64,000 bases of DNA. It comes from Ruoffia sp044336205 (GTDB lineage Bacteria > Bacillota > Bacilli > Lactobacillales > Aerococcaceae). The position numbers were made by a program, and so were the translations under genes. How positions within the stretch are numbered: position 1 is the first letter of the stretch; every line of letters starts with the position of its first letter. Location of the stretch: assembly GCA_044336205.1 (NCBI GenBank), contig CP172318.1, forward strand, positions 1,302,001-1,366,000, written 5' to 3'. Shown here in pieces: positions 7,426 to 15,620 of the stretch. The notes under the pieces were generated by a model that was given only the letters and a program-made list of their open reading frames with translations, searched no databases and had not been told where the DNA came from.

Positions 7426-9603
7426 TTACACCTCCTCTTTCATCTTGTTAGCTTGAGCATCTAACTCAGCTTGTGATAATTGAGAAGTCGCAATTTCTCG
7501 ATAAACTTGCGACGATTCCATTAATTCTAAGTGGTTTCCAATTCCAACGGCTTTTCCTTCATCAAGCACAATAATTTGTTCTGAATCAAGTATTGTACTA
7601 ATACGTTGAGCTACAATGATGACTGTTGCATCAGATATTTGTTCGCTAAGAGCTTGTCGTAATGAAGCATCCGTTCTGTAGTCAAGTGCAGAGAAGCTAT
7701 CATCAAAGATGAAAATCTGAGGTTGCTTAGCAATTGCACGTGCGATCGATAGACGTTGTTTCTGTCCACCTGACACGTTCCCACCGCCTTGGGAGATTTT
7801 TTCTTTATAGCCTCTGTCTTTTTCTAATATAAATTCTTCAGCGTGAGCAATTTCCGCTGCTTTATTTCTTACTTTTTCGGATAAGTTATCGACCCCATAT
7901 CCAATGTTACTTTCGATAGTACCAGAGAATAAGAACGCTTTTTGTGGAACATAACCTATCATCTCTCTAAGTTGATGTTGGCTAAGTTCTCTTATATCGA
8001 CACCATCCACTTTAATTGACCCTTCTGATACATCAGAATAGCGCATCAATAAGTTCAAGACAGTTGATTTACCACTACCTGTCCCACCGATAATTGCTGT
8101 AGTTTTACCAGGTTCAGCGACAAAAGTTAAATCTTCAATCACATTACCATCTGCTCCGTCATAATGGAAATCAACATGGTCAAATTCTACAAGTCCTTTA
8201 GGGTTTTCAATCACAGTTGGCTTTTCTTTATCCGTAATACTTAATGGTGTATTAATAATCTCTTCAATACGTCCGATCGACACAATCGCTCTAGGAATCA
8301 TGATAGACATCATAGTTAACATAAAGAATGAGAAGATAACTTGCATAGTATAAGTAATAAATGCCATCATTTCACCTACTTGCATTAATCCATCACCAAT
8401 ACGTTGGCTTCCCACCCAAACAATTAACACCGAGATACCATTAGCAATTAATAATAAGACTGGGAACATGAGTGCAGAAATCCGACCAACATAAATATAA
8501 CTATCACGTAAGTCAACGTTAGATTCATCAAAACGATTTGATTCATACTTTTGACGTCCAAATGCACGAATAACTTGTAATCCCGTTAAAATTTCACGAG
8601 CATTTAAGTTTACCTTATCAATTTGACCTTGAAGTCTTTTGAATCTTGGAATAACTAACGCCATGATTATACCCATTAAAGCTCCAACAAGTGTTAAAGC
8701 AAGAATTGTAATCCATGACATAGCTATCTCAGTTTGGAATACATAAATTAAAGCACCAAGTGATAACATTGGTGAGAACAAGACAATTCTCAGAATAACT
8801 GTAGTAACCATCTGTACTTGTTGAACATCGTTGGTCCCACGAGTAATCAGAGAAGCTGTAGAGAATTTACCCATCTCTTTGTTTGAGAATTTTAAGATTT
8901 TTGAGAAACTTTTCTCCCTTAAGTCGCTACCTACTTTAGCCCCGACAATGGCAGCAACATAAGCAGCCAATACTCCGGCAGCAAAAGCAACCAAAGCGAT
9001 TAATAACATAATTCCACCATGAGAGAGAACATAACTAATTTGAATTGAATCAAGATCTTCATTAGCATCCTCAGCCATCGAGATTACTGACTGAACTGCT
9101 GAAGAATGAATCATAGCTGGACCTAAGGTGTTCATCTGCTCTTCGTAACTATCTCGAATAGCATTAAGGTCCATATAATTAGTGGCTACTCCACCATTCA
9201 TATTTTCTACGATGAGCTGTTGTAACTCTTCTTCAGATAAATTCGAGATTGTTTGATGCATGGCTAATGGAATCTCAAATTGATCATTGAGCTGAGCCAT
9301 TAATTCTTCATCCTCGCGAACTGAATCTTTAAGTGTATAAACACCATTCACTGATCGAGAATAATATTCATCAATGAGTTGCAATTCTTCATCAAATAAC
9401 AATAGCTGGAATTTTTCCAGTGCATCGTTCGTCATCGAAAGAGGAACAGCGTCTTCAATCCCACTACTTTGAATCCCCACATCAACTAAATTCGAAGTGT
9501 AAGTTGGTAATAATAAAGTAGTATAAGCTTGAATAAAGTGTGCTAATAAAGCTACAAGCACCCATTTCCAATGAGGCTTTAAATGATTAATTATCTTTTT
9601 CAT
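7426..9603 (-). CDS. ABC exporter subunit A (half-transporter with extracellular insert, degenerate site)
   Basis: A 725-residue half-transporter. Between helix 1 (about 14-35) and helix 2 (about 195-220) is an acidic insert of about 150 residues predicted outside the cell, a feature of one subunit in some Firmicute heterodimeric exporters. ATPase motifs are Walker A GGTGSGKST, signature VSGGQKQRLSIARAI and Walker B IFIFDDSFSALD; Asp replaces the catalytic Glu, the usual sign of the non-hydrolysing half. Encoded 6 bases after the MarR gene and immediately before subunit B. Confidence 0.9.
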   Translation of the reverse strand: MKKIINHLKPHWKWVLVALLAHFIQAYTTLLLPTYTSNLVDVGIQSSGIEDAVPLSMTNDALEKFQLLLFDEELQLIDEYYSRSVNGVYTLKDSVREDEELMAQLNDQFEIPLAMHQTISNLSEEELQQLIVENMNGGVATNYMDLNAIRDSYEEQMNTLGPAMIHSSAVQSVISMAEDANEDLDSIQISYVLSHGGIMLLIALVAFAAGVLAAYVAAIVGAKVGSDLREKSFSKILKFSNKEMGKFSTASLITRGTNDVQQVQMVTTVILRIVLFSPMLSLGALIYVFQTEIAMSWITILALTLVGALMGIIMALVIPRFKRLQGQIDKVNLNAREILTGLQVIRAFGRQKYESNRFDESNVDLRDSYIYVGRISALMFPVLLLIANGISVLIVWVGSQRIGDGLMQVGEMMAFITYTMQVIFSFFMLTMMSIMIPRAIVSIGRIEEIINTPLSITDKEKPTVIENPKGLVEFDHVDFHYDGADGNVIEDLTFVAEPGKTTAIIGGTGSGKSTVLNLLMRYSDVSEGSIKVDGVDIRELSQHQLREMIGYVPQKAFLFSGTIESNIGYGVDNLSEKVRNKAAEIAHAEEFILEKDRGYKEKISQGGGNVSGGQKQRLSIARAIAKQPQIFIFDDSFSALDYRTDASLRQALSEQISDATVIIVAQRISTILDSEQIIVLDEGKAVGIGNHLELMESSQVYREIATSQLSQAELDAQANKMKEEV

Positions 9604-9609
9604 TAACTA

Positions 9610-10065
9610 TTATGATTCCTCACTTTCTTTATATATTTTTTCCATAATATGAGTAATTTTCTCACCAGTCTCAATGTATTCTAAAATCTCTCGTTCACTG
9701 AATTCATTAAAGATGGCTTGAATGGTCGAGTCTATCTCTTGAAACGTTCGATTAAAGTTTTCTTCACCTTCATCTGTCACTTCAAGAAAAATATTTCGAC
9801 GGTCTTCTGGATTATCAATTTGTTTAATCCAACCTTTTTGAACGAGTGACTTTACTGTTCTGGAAATTGCAGGTGATGATACATGAGTCAAATCTGCAAT
9901 ATCTCTAGATGTCAGTAGAGTCTGACTTTCTCTATAGTGCTTTAAAAGTAGAGAAATAAGAAAATGCTCACTTTTTTGCATAATCGATTGACTACACTTC
10001 ATCGTTATACGATTGAATTGAGTCGTCATATTATACAAACGTTGCACCAAATGACGCTTATTCAA
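9610..10065 (-). CDS. MarR-family transcriptional regulator of the exporter operon
   Basis: About 151 residues with a winged helix: DLTHVSSPAISRTVKSLVQKGWIKQ is the recognition region and NPEDRRNIFLEVTDEGEE the DxR wing typical of MarR. I place the start at the TTG (NKRHLVQ...), which has AAGGGGGG at the right distance; the upstream ATG lacks an SD. First gene of a three-gene operon with both ABC halves. Palindromes just upstream suggest self-repression relieved by an exporter substrate. Confidence 0.85.
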   Translation of the reverse strand: MNKRHLVQRLYNMTTQFNRITMKCSQSIMQKSEHFLISLLLKHYRESQTLLTSRDIADLTHVSSPAISRTVKSLVQKGWIKQIDNPEDRRNIFLEVTDEGEENFNRTFQEIDSTIQAIFNEFSEREILEYIETGEKITHIMEKIYKESEES

Positions 10066-10082
10066 ATTGCCCCCCTTTTTAT

Positions 10083-10103
10083 TTAACATTGTTAATGATT
10101 AAC
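10083..10103 (-). promoter_or_regulatory. Overlapping palindromic operators for the MarR regulator
   Basis: TTAACATTGTTAA (10083-10095) and GTTAATGATTAAC (10091-10103) are two 13-bp palindromes sharing five bases. They lie between the promoter at 10111-10139 and the marR start, the normal place for an autoregulatory MarR operator. Confidence 0.65.
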
Positions 10104-10110
10104 TTTATTA

Positions 10111-10139
10111 ATTATATTCAATATCAGTAATTAAAACAA
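10111..10139 (-). promoter_or_regulatory. Promoter of the marR-ABC exporter operon
   Basis: On the minus strand TTGTTT (plus 10134-10139), a 17-base spacer and TATAAT (plus 10111-10116) form a promoter. The palindromes at 10083-10103 begin about where transcription would start. Confidence 0.6.
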
Positions 10140-10257
10140 GTCAATAATAATATAAAAAATTATTAAAACGTTTTATTTTCAAAGTGTTATGAATTACTGT
10201 TTAATAAGCTCTTTGCTTGATAAAAAATATAAGTTTAAATACTTTTCAACACAAAAT

Positions 10258-12012
10258 GAGGCTGGGACAAAAGGTCCTGGATTCTAAAATAAAAGAGAAC
10301 CTACATTTTCTGTCAAAGAATTTGTAAGTTCTCTTATTTTATTACCTTGTTTTTTGCATATTTCTTCAGATTGTTGGCCATCAAGACCAACCCAATGTCT
10401 GTTTTTACCTTCGATTTACCCCTTAGGTTAAATCGTGTGAATCCTAAATTAGCCTTTATCTGGCCAAAGACTGGCTCAACATCAATCTTTCGTTTGGCAA
10501 AGATTGTTGAACCTTCTTTAGATAAAAGCTTTTCTGCTTCTGTATTTTTCAAAATTTGATACTTCTCATTATAGTAAAGCGCCTTTTGCGGCGCATTCTC
10601 TGGATCTGTTGGTTTATAAACCGCTACTTGAGAAGTATAGCCACTCAATTTATTTCTCCGTTTGGATTGATGGCTGTAGTAATAGATCGTACCGTCTGGG
10701 TGCGTAAAGGTCTTTTCTTCTTCATTATAAACCCAATTTCCTAAGTTTTTATCTGATGTTTTGTGTTTCTTTTTTTGGTCTTTATCAAATCGGTTGTATT
10801 TAATAAGATGGTCAATATCATTATCGTCTAAGTAAGTTAAGTTTTCTTCACTACCGTACCCTGCATCAGCTACAATGCGTTTAGGTCGATGAGGAAAGGT
10901 TTCGATAAAAGGTTGTAGCGTCCGTGTATCCGTCGGATTCGGAAAAACATCATAATGAAGAACAAATTGATTTTCTGTACCAATCTGAATATTATACCCG
11001 GCTTTCAACTGACCATTCATCATAGGGTCGTCTTTCATTCGCATAAACGTCGCATCAGTATCTGTTTTTGAGTAACTGTTTCGACCATCGAACGTCTCAA
11101 ACTGTTGATGATACTTTCGTTTTCGAGGCAGAAAATCCTGGCTCACTTTCCGATGATGTTTCTTGAGGCGACGACGAGCTTGTTTACGAGGATCTGGTCC
11201 TTTTACAGGATTCTCTTCAATATCTTGTGACAGTTTTTCAACTTCTTCTTCAATTAGTTCGGTAATCTCTTGAAGCATAGACTCTTCCAATTCCAACTCT
11301 TCATCGTATTGAATACCTGCATCAACCATCGGTTGAATTTCTTCAAAGTAATATTCACGAGCAGATGTTTTCAGACGTTCCGCAAATCTTTCCGTTGCTT
11401 TTCTCCAGACAAAAGTATACTTATTGGCATTGGCTTCAATCTTCGTCCCATCAATAAAGACATTCTCTAAAGTGATTAGTTTTTCCAATTTTAATTGAAT
11501 TGTAAATTCGATAAATATATTCTCTAAAAGACGACTACAGTTGTCAGAAGAACGAAATCGATTAATCGTGCGATAGCTAATCACTTGTTGGGCAACAAGC
11601 CATTGCATCGGTAGATTTTCTTCCATCATTTCTTCAATCTTTCGACCACTAAAAATACCTTTACTGTAAGCATAAAGAAGAGACATGATGAGTGGTTTTG
11701 GGTGATAGGCAGGACGACCGTCCTGAGTCTCAAAAATTTTAAAGTAATGATCGTCCAATGAATCGACAAAGTTATAGATAGAAAAAACAATATGGTTGGG
11801 ATCAATACAAGTAGATAATTCTAATGGAAGTGAAGTTTGATTCATGTTATAATGTACGTACATAAAAAGCACCCCTTTAATGTTTAGTGTCTATTTACTA
11901 ATATTATATCAGGGTGCTTTTTGTATGCCTAATTATATATAGCAAAAACGACGAGAAAATTAGTTAATCTAATTTCTCGTCGTTTTTATTTAGTGGCTTT
12001 TGTCCCAGCCTC
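10258..12012 (-). mobile_element. IS1182-type insertion sequence, copy 1
   Basis: A 1,755-bp element ending in perfect terminal inverted repeats GAGGCTGGGACAAAAG / its complement. It carries one transposase gene on the minus strand. Just inside each end lies a hairpin: a long inverted repeat around GACGAGAAATTAG upstream of the transposase and an AGAGAAC-type terminator downstream, which would insulate the gene from outside transcription. Copy 2 at 20055-21809 is the same length and encodes the same protein in the opposite orientation. I see no target duplication. Confidence 0.92.
10334..11863 (-). CDS. IS1182-family DDE transposase (copy 1)
   Basis: About 509 residues. The N-terminal domain (YNFVDSLDDHYFKIFETQDGRPAYHPK) is the DUF772-type segment of IS1182/IS5-like transposases; the core has FIDGTKIEANANKY, then VADAGYGSEENLTYL and the late region KRKIDVEPVFGQIKANLGFTRF that provide the DDE acidic residues. 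I start at ATG of MYVHYN, preceded by AAAGGGGTG. Intact and identical to copy 2, so transposition competence is likely. Confidence 0.92.
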   Translation of the reverse strand: MYVHYNMNQTSLPLELSTCIDPNHIVFSIYNFVDSLDDHYFKIFETQDGRPAYHPKPLIMSLLYAYSKGIFSGRKIEEMMEENLPMQWLVAQQVISYRTINRFRSSDNCSRLLENIFIEFTIQLKLEKLITLENVFIDGTKIEANANKYTFVWRKATERFAERLKTSAREYYFEEIQPMVDAGIQYDEELELEESMLQEITELIEEEVEKLSQDIEENPVKGPDPRKQARRRLKKHHRKVSQDFLPRKRKYHQQFETFDGRNSYSKTDTDATFMRMKDDPMMNGQLKAGYNIQIGTENQFVLHYDVFPNPTDTRTLQPFIETFPHRPKRIVADAGYGSEENLTYLDDNDIDHLIKYNRFDKDQKKKHKTSDKNLGNWVYNEEEKTFTHPDGTIYYYSHQSKRRNKLSGYTSQVAVYKPTDPENAPQKALYYNEKYQILKNTEAEKLLSKEGSTIFAKRKIDVEPVFGQIKANLGFTRFNLRGKSKVKTDIGLVLMANNLKKYAKNKVIK

Positions 12013-12085
12013 TTTGTAGATATATTCTTTTCTAATAAATTTTAAATTGCTTGACCCCATGCACCAATGATGACTTGAAGAATAG

Positions 12086-12544
12086 CTAATCACCCTTCAT
12101 TATTAGGTCTAACTCAACTTTTTTGCTTCCATGAACTTCATTTATTTCCAAAGTTTCAACAGTAGCTTCTAGGTTATTAGATGTAACCCCACCACTAATG
12201 ACAAAGTCAATGCGAGCATCTTCAATTGGTTGATCTAATAGTCCGCCATGTGTCAATATATGTTTGACGCCATTTCAATCAACTAATCAATCACTTTATA
12301 TTGAAGCTGAGGTAAGATATCATAAAAGTTCATATGACAGGACTATAGTCGAAATCTCCTCTTGGAGAAATCATTACCATAACTTCTACTCCGTAATCTT
12401 GGCAATATTCAACCGTAGTTTGGTGACTCCAATTGAGGAAGTTCTTCCACTTTCTGAAAGATTATCGCATAGTTCATATGATTATCTCCTACTCGAACAC
12501 CGCAGGGACGTTAGTAAATTCTCAGCACAAAATACTTTAATCAA
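12086..12544 (-). pseudogene. cutC: cutC-like gene, frameshifted
   Basis: Pieces in shifted minus-strand frames match the CutC copper-homeostasis/(beta/alpha)8 family: IKVFCAENL, then YGVEVMVMISPRGDFDYS, then NGVKHILTHGGLLD and DFVISGGVTSNN...EVHGSKKVEL before a stop at 12086. The order of motifs is that of CutC but several frameshifts and stops separate them, and the middle is short. It abuts the IS copy 1 end by about 70 bases. Confidence 0.8.
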
Positions 12545-12567
12545 TGTCTCACCCTAACTTAAATAGA

Positions 12568-13131
12568 TTATTGCTTTAGAACTGCTTCAATTTGTTTTAA
12601 TTCGATTTGTTTAATTTTTTTAAGTTCATCTACTGGCGTTGAGTAATGACCAATTGCTTTTTCATAGTATGAACACGATAACCACTGATTATTTTTATAT
12701 CCTACTTTGTTTAAAGTTCCCACTCGTTGAAAGCCAAATTTCTCATGCAATAACTCACTGGCTACATTCCCAACTGTGACAATACCATAAACTGTTTGAA
12801 TTCCTTGAATTTTACATATGTCTATTATTGCTTGGTAGAGTCTTTTCCCAATACCTAGACCATTGGATTGTTTTGATGTGTATACACTTAATTCTGCTGC
12901 CCAATTATATCCTGCTCTCAATGCAAATCGATGTGCATAGGCATAACCTAACAATTCACCACCATCATCACATACAATACAGGCATAGTCTTCAGTAATA
13001 TGGTTAATACGTTCTGAAAATTCTGACAAAGTTGGTAACACATATTCAAAAGTGATGTTGCTATCAATGTATTGTTGATAGATACGCCACATAGCTTCAT
13101 AGTCTGTCGAACTTACTAATCTAAATTCCAT
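12568..13131 (-). CDS. GNAT acetyltransferase, phosphinothricin/methionine-sulfone type
   Basis: A 187-residue single GNAT domain. Acetyl-CoA binding motif A is NGLGIGKRLYQAIID; flanking AELSVYTSKQS, YGIVTVGNVASELLHEKFGF and VGYKNNQWLSCSYYEK are the layout of the PAT/MddA subgroup that N-acetylates phosphinothricin-like amino acids. The C-terminus carries an extra charged helix. Substrate not provable. No operon partner: the upstream RpiR gene is about 70 bases away. Confidence 0.75.
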   Translation of the reverse strand: MEFRLVSSTDYEAMWRIYQQYIDSNITFEYVLPTLSEFSERINHITEDYACIVCDDGGELLGYAYAHRFALRAGYNWAAELSVYTSKQSNGLGIGKRLYQAIIDICKIQGIQTVYGIVTVGNVASELLHEKFGFQRVGTLNKVGYKNNQWLSCSYYEKAIGHYSTPVDELKKIKQIELKQIEAVLKQ

Positions 13132-13204
13132 CTCTTTACCTCTTCTAATCTTTTTCTAATCGAAATACTATAATATCTTTCATTATATTTCTGGTCTAGA
13201 AATA

Positions 13205-14062
13205 TTATGCGTTTTGATTATAATTTTCTATTTCTTTCCGAGATAAAAGAACTTTATCGATGGTATTTTTGTAGTGTTTTGTTGCATAACTATGGAATAG
13301 AATATCGATGACATAGAATTGAACATGTAATGATGCTGTTGCAGCACTACGATACAATTGTTCATTTGCTTTAGAATGATTAATGGACACATCTGCAAAT
13401 TCAGAAAGCAGGTTCTTACCAAAGTGAGTGATAGAAATTGATTTACATTGAACTCTCCGAGCTAATTTAGTTAATTTAACGACTTCACTTGTTTCTCCCG
13501 AGTTTGATATTGCAACAAATAAAGCTTTTTGATTATTACCAGTCATAGCTGCAATTAAAATATGAGGATCACTCTCTACGATACAATTTTTTCCAATTCG
13601 ACTCCATTTTTGTGCAAAATTTTTAGCGACAAGATACGAAGATCCTATCCCATAAATATAGAGGATATCTGCTTGTTCTATTAAAATTACGGCATCCATA
13701 ACGGCTGCTTCATTAATTAGTGAGGCTGTATCTAACAATGCTTGATGGGCATTGCCAAGTAATTTGTTTTTAATTTCTGTGAAACTTTCATTTTCTGTGA
13801 TATCAGAATAACCCTTCTTATTAAGTGAAGAAAGTTCACTGGAAAGCATTAGCTTTAACTGCGTAAATCCATCAACATCCAACCGCCGACAAAATCGGAT
13901 AACTGTTGGTGCACTTGAGCCTGACTTCTCTCCTAATTCCTTAGCAGACAGATAAATGGTTTCTTCTGGCCAATTAATAATAAAATCTGCAATTTTTTTC
14001 TCTGCTTTTGGTAGACTCTCTTTGATAGATTTAATTAATCCGATTATATTAGTTTCATTCAT
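13205..14062 (-). CDS. MurR/RpiR-family transcriptional regulator
   Basis: About 285 residues: N-terminal HTH_6 (AKELGEKSGSSAPTVIRFCRRL) and a C-terminal SIS sugar-phosphate-binding domain (IYGIGSSYLVAKNFAQKW; AISNSGETSEVVKL). Such proteins sense phosphosugars and control sugar or amino sugar genes. The start chosen is the ATG preceded by GGTGAG; two GTG codons just upstream are alternatives. No sugar pathway genes sit beside it here, so its original partner may have been lost from the IS-bracketed segment. Confidence 0.85.
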   Translation of the reverse strand: MNETNIIGLIKSIKESLPKAEKKIADFIINWPEETIYLSAKELGEKSGSSAPTVIRFCRRLDVDGFTQLKLMLSSELSSLNKKGYSDITENESFTEIKNKLLGNAHQALLDTASLINEAAVMDAVILIEQADILYIYGIGSSYLVAKNFAQKWSRIGKNCIVESDPHILIAAMTGNNQKALFVAISNSGETSEVVKLTKLARRVQCKSISITHFGKNLLSEFADVSINHSKANEQLYRSAATASLHVQFYVIDILFHSYATKHYKNTIDKVLLSRKEIENYNQNA

Positions 14063-14344
14063 TTTGCTCACCACTTTTCTTTTTTACTAACTTAAGGAAT
14101 GACTTGAACTCTTATATTAAACAATTTCAGCGTAAGCGTCTCTCAATAATAACTTTTATCTTATAAGAAGCAACCTTTTCGCGTATTTAATCTAGCTTTC
14201 TTATTAATATATTCAATGAATGCGATTTCATATTTATGTTAACATATCTTAGTTCGAATTGAAATAATATTTCTCATAATGTTAATTATATGAAACAATA
14301 TTTTCACTAAAACTAAGAATAACTCATCGAGAAGGATACAAGTC

Positions 14345-15545
14345 TTTAATTGACTCGTCGACCTCTCACACCACCGTACGTACGGTTTCGTATACGGCGG
14401 GCAGTTTAATATCTTGCGTCACCTTTCTTAATGAGGCTAAGCTCCGTTGATGGAGTCGTTGTGTTGTCAAAATCATGAGGTTTTCATGGGGCATTGCTAG
14501 GTGCCAATACATTTTTCGTGAGTACGCAATACGATTCGCGGTATCAAGATCAAACCCTTAAGAAGTAAGCTTCTTGATAATCATCTTCGGTGTCTTCCAT
14601 CGTTTAAAGATGAGCTATCTAAGCCTGTGATGTAACTAGGATTCAATCTCTCTAGTTATAAAATGTTTGATAAAACCAAGTCCAAAGTATTTTATACAAC
14701 CGCGCGTGACGCGGTTGATTTATTGTATAATGTTTTCAAACGTTCTAGGTTGTTGACGACTCAATAGTTTCTTTAACGTACGTTTGACTGTCTACTTGGC
14801 TACTTAGGTAAGAATAAATCGATATGTTCCATTCACATGGAAAATCAGACTGCTCAAACACTTTAAACGGATTGGTGCTTCCACTTAACTTCTTTTTATA
14901 TTGACTCTTAACTATAAAATATTTTTATAAACTTTCACACACTTTTTAGGACGCGTTCATCCGATCATTTACTCCGAAAAAAGATGACATAATCATCGGC
15001 ATAATGAATAAAGCGATGGCCACGTCTAGCTAGTTTTTTATTCAATTCATGTAAATATGCATTACTCAATAAGGGAAACAATTCCCATCCTTGAGCTGTA
15101 CCTGTGTTGATGTCTACGTATTCGCCAGACAGGTCTACGACACTAGCGAGTAAAATCTTACGAATAAGTGTTAAAATCATCTTGGCTTGAATAAATTGTT
15201 CTAGATAGTATATAAGTTTATCGTGATTTAACTTATCAAAACATTTTTTTAGTCACAATCGACCATGTTTTGTCCCCTACCCCATAGTATGTCACACACT
15301 ATTTCAAAGCACTGTGCGTCCCTTTACCTGGACATTTCTTTTATTTCACCTAAAGTTTACTAAACACATCGACGTCCTCTTTCGGTCCCACCTATTCTTT
15401 CCATTGACTGCCAACCGCCACGGTATTTTCTGTCATCAGTGTGAGTGTTTTCCTTCGGCTTCCTTCAGATTCCACCTCGCGGTGGGCACCCTTGTCTCAA
15501 CTAACTGTTTCTACTGTCAAGCCTGTATTGGACTTTGACCTCCAA
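14345..15545 (-). mobile_element. Degenerate group II intron
   Basis: Minus-strand order fits a bacterial group II intron. Near 15480-15545 lies a GTGCCCACCGCGAGGTGG... / GAATCTGAAGGAAGCC segment like intron domain I. A broken reverse transcriptase follows. At 14360-14402 is a domain V-VI-like GCCGTATAC / CCGTACGTACGGT then GGTGTGAGAGGTCGAC, the usual 3' end. Stops and frameshifts break the RT, so it should not be mobile by itself. Exact boundaries are not fixed. Confidence 0.7.
14380..15260 (-). pseudogene. Group II intron reverse transcriptase/maturase, broken
   Basis: The best fragment (14965-15180) reads VDINTGTAQGWELFPLLSNA, LHELNKKLARRGHRFIHYAD, then DYVIFFRSK: the RT catalytic box is YADD, with the upstream GTAQGxxLxPLLSN palm motif. 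CFDKLNHDKLIYYL lies just before it in another frame, and the maturase-like YSRKMYWHLAMPHENL follows near 14500. Several stops and shifts intervene and the N-terminal part is missing. Confidence 0.8.
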
Positions 15546-15576
15546 GTTAACACCTATACTATATACTAGGATCACT

Positions 15577-15608
15577 AAAAAACATGCCTTCTAAGTGAAG
15601 ACATGTTT
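15577..15608 (-). terminator. Terminator of the MacB-like transporter gene
   Basis: AAACATGCCTTC and GAAGACATGTTT pair (one mismatch) around TAAGT; on the minus strand a run of T follows. It lies 13 bases after the transporter stop codon. Confidence 0.8.
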
Positions 15609-15620
15609 AACACATTGCTA

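Noticed and set aside
12264..12557. 97-codon plus-strand ORF
   Set aside because: It is antisense to the cutC remnant, shows no family pattern, and has no convincing SD; treated as a chance frame.
15314..15538. 74-codon plus-strand ORF over the intron 5' region
   Set aside because: The complementary strand matches group II intron domain I sequence; the ORF is a shadow of structured RNA.
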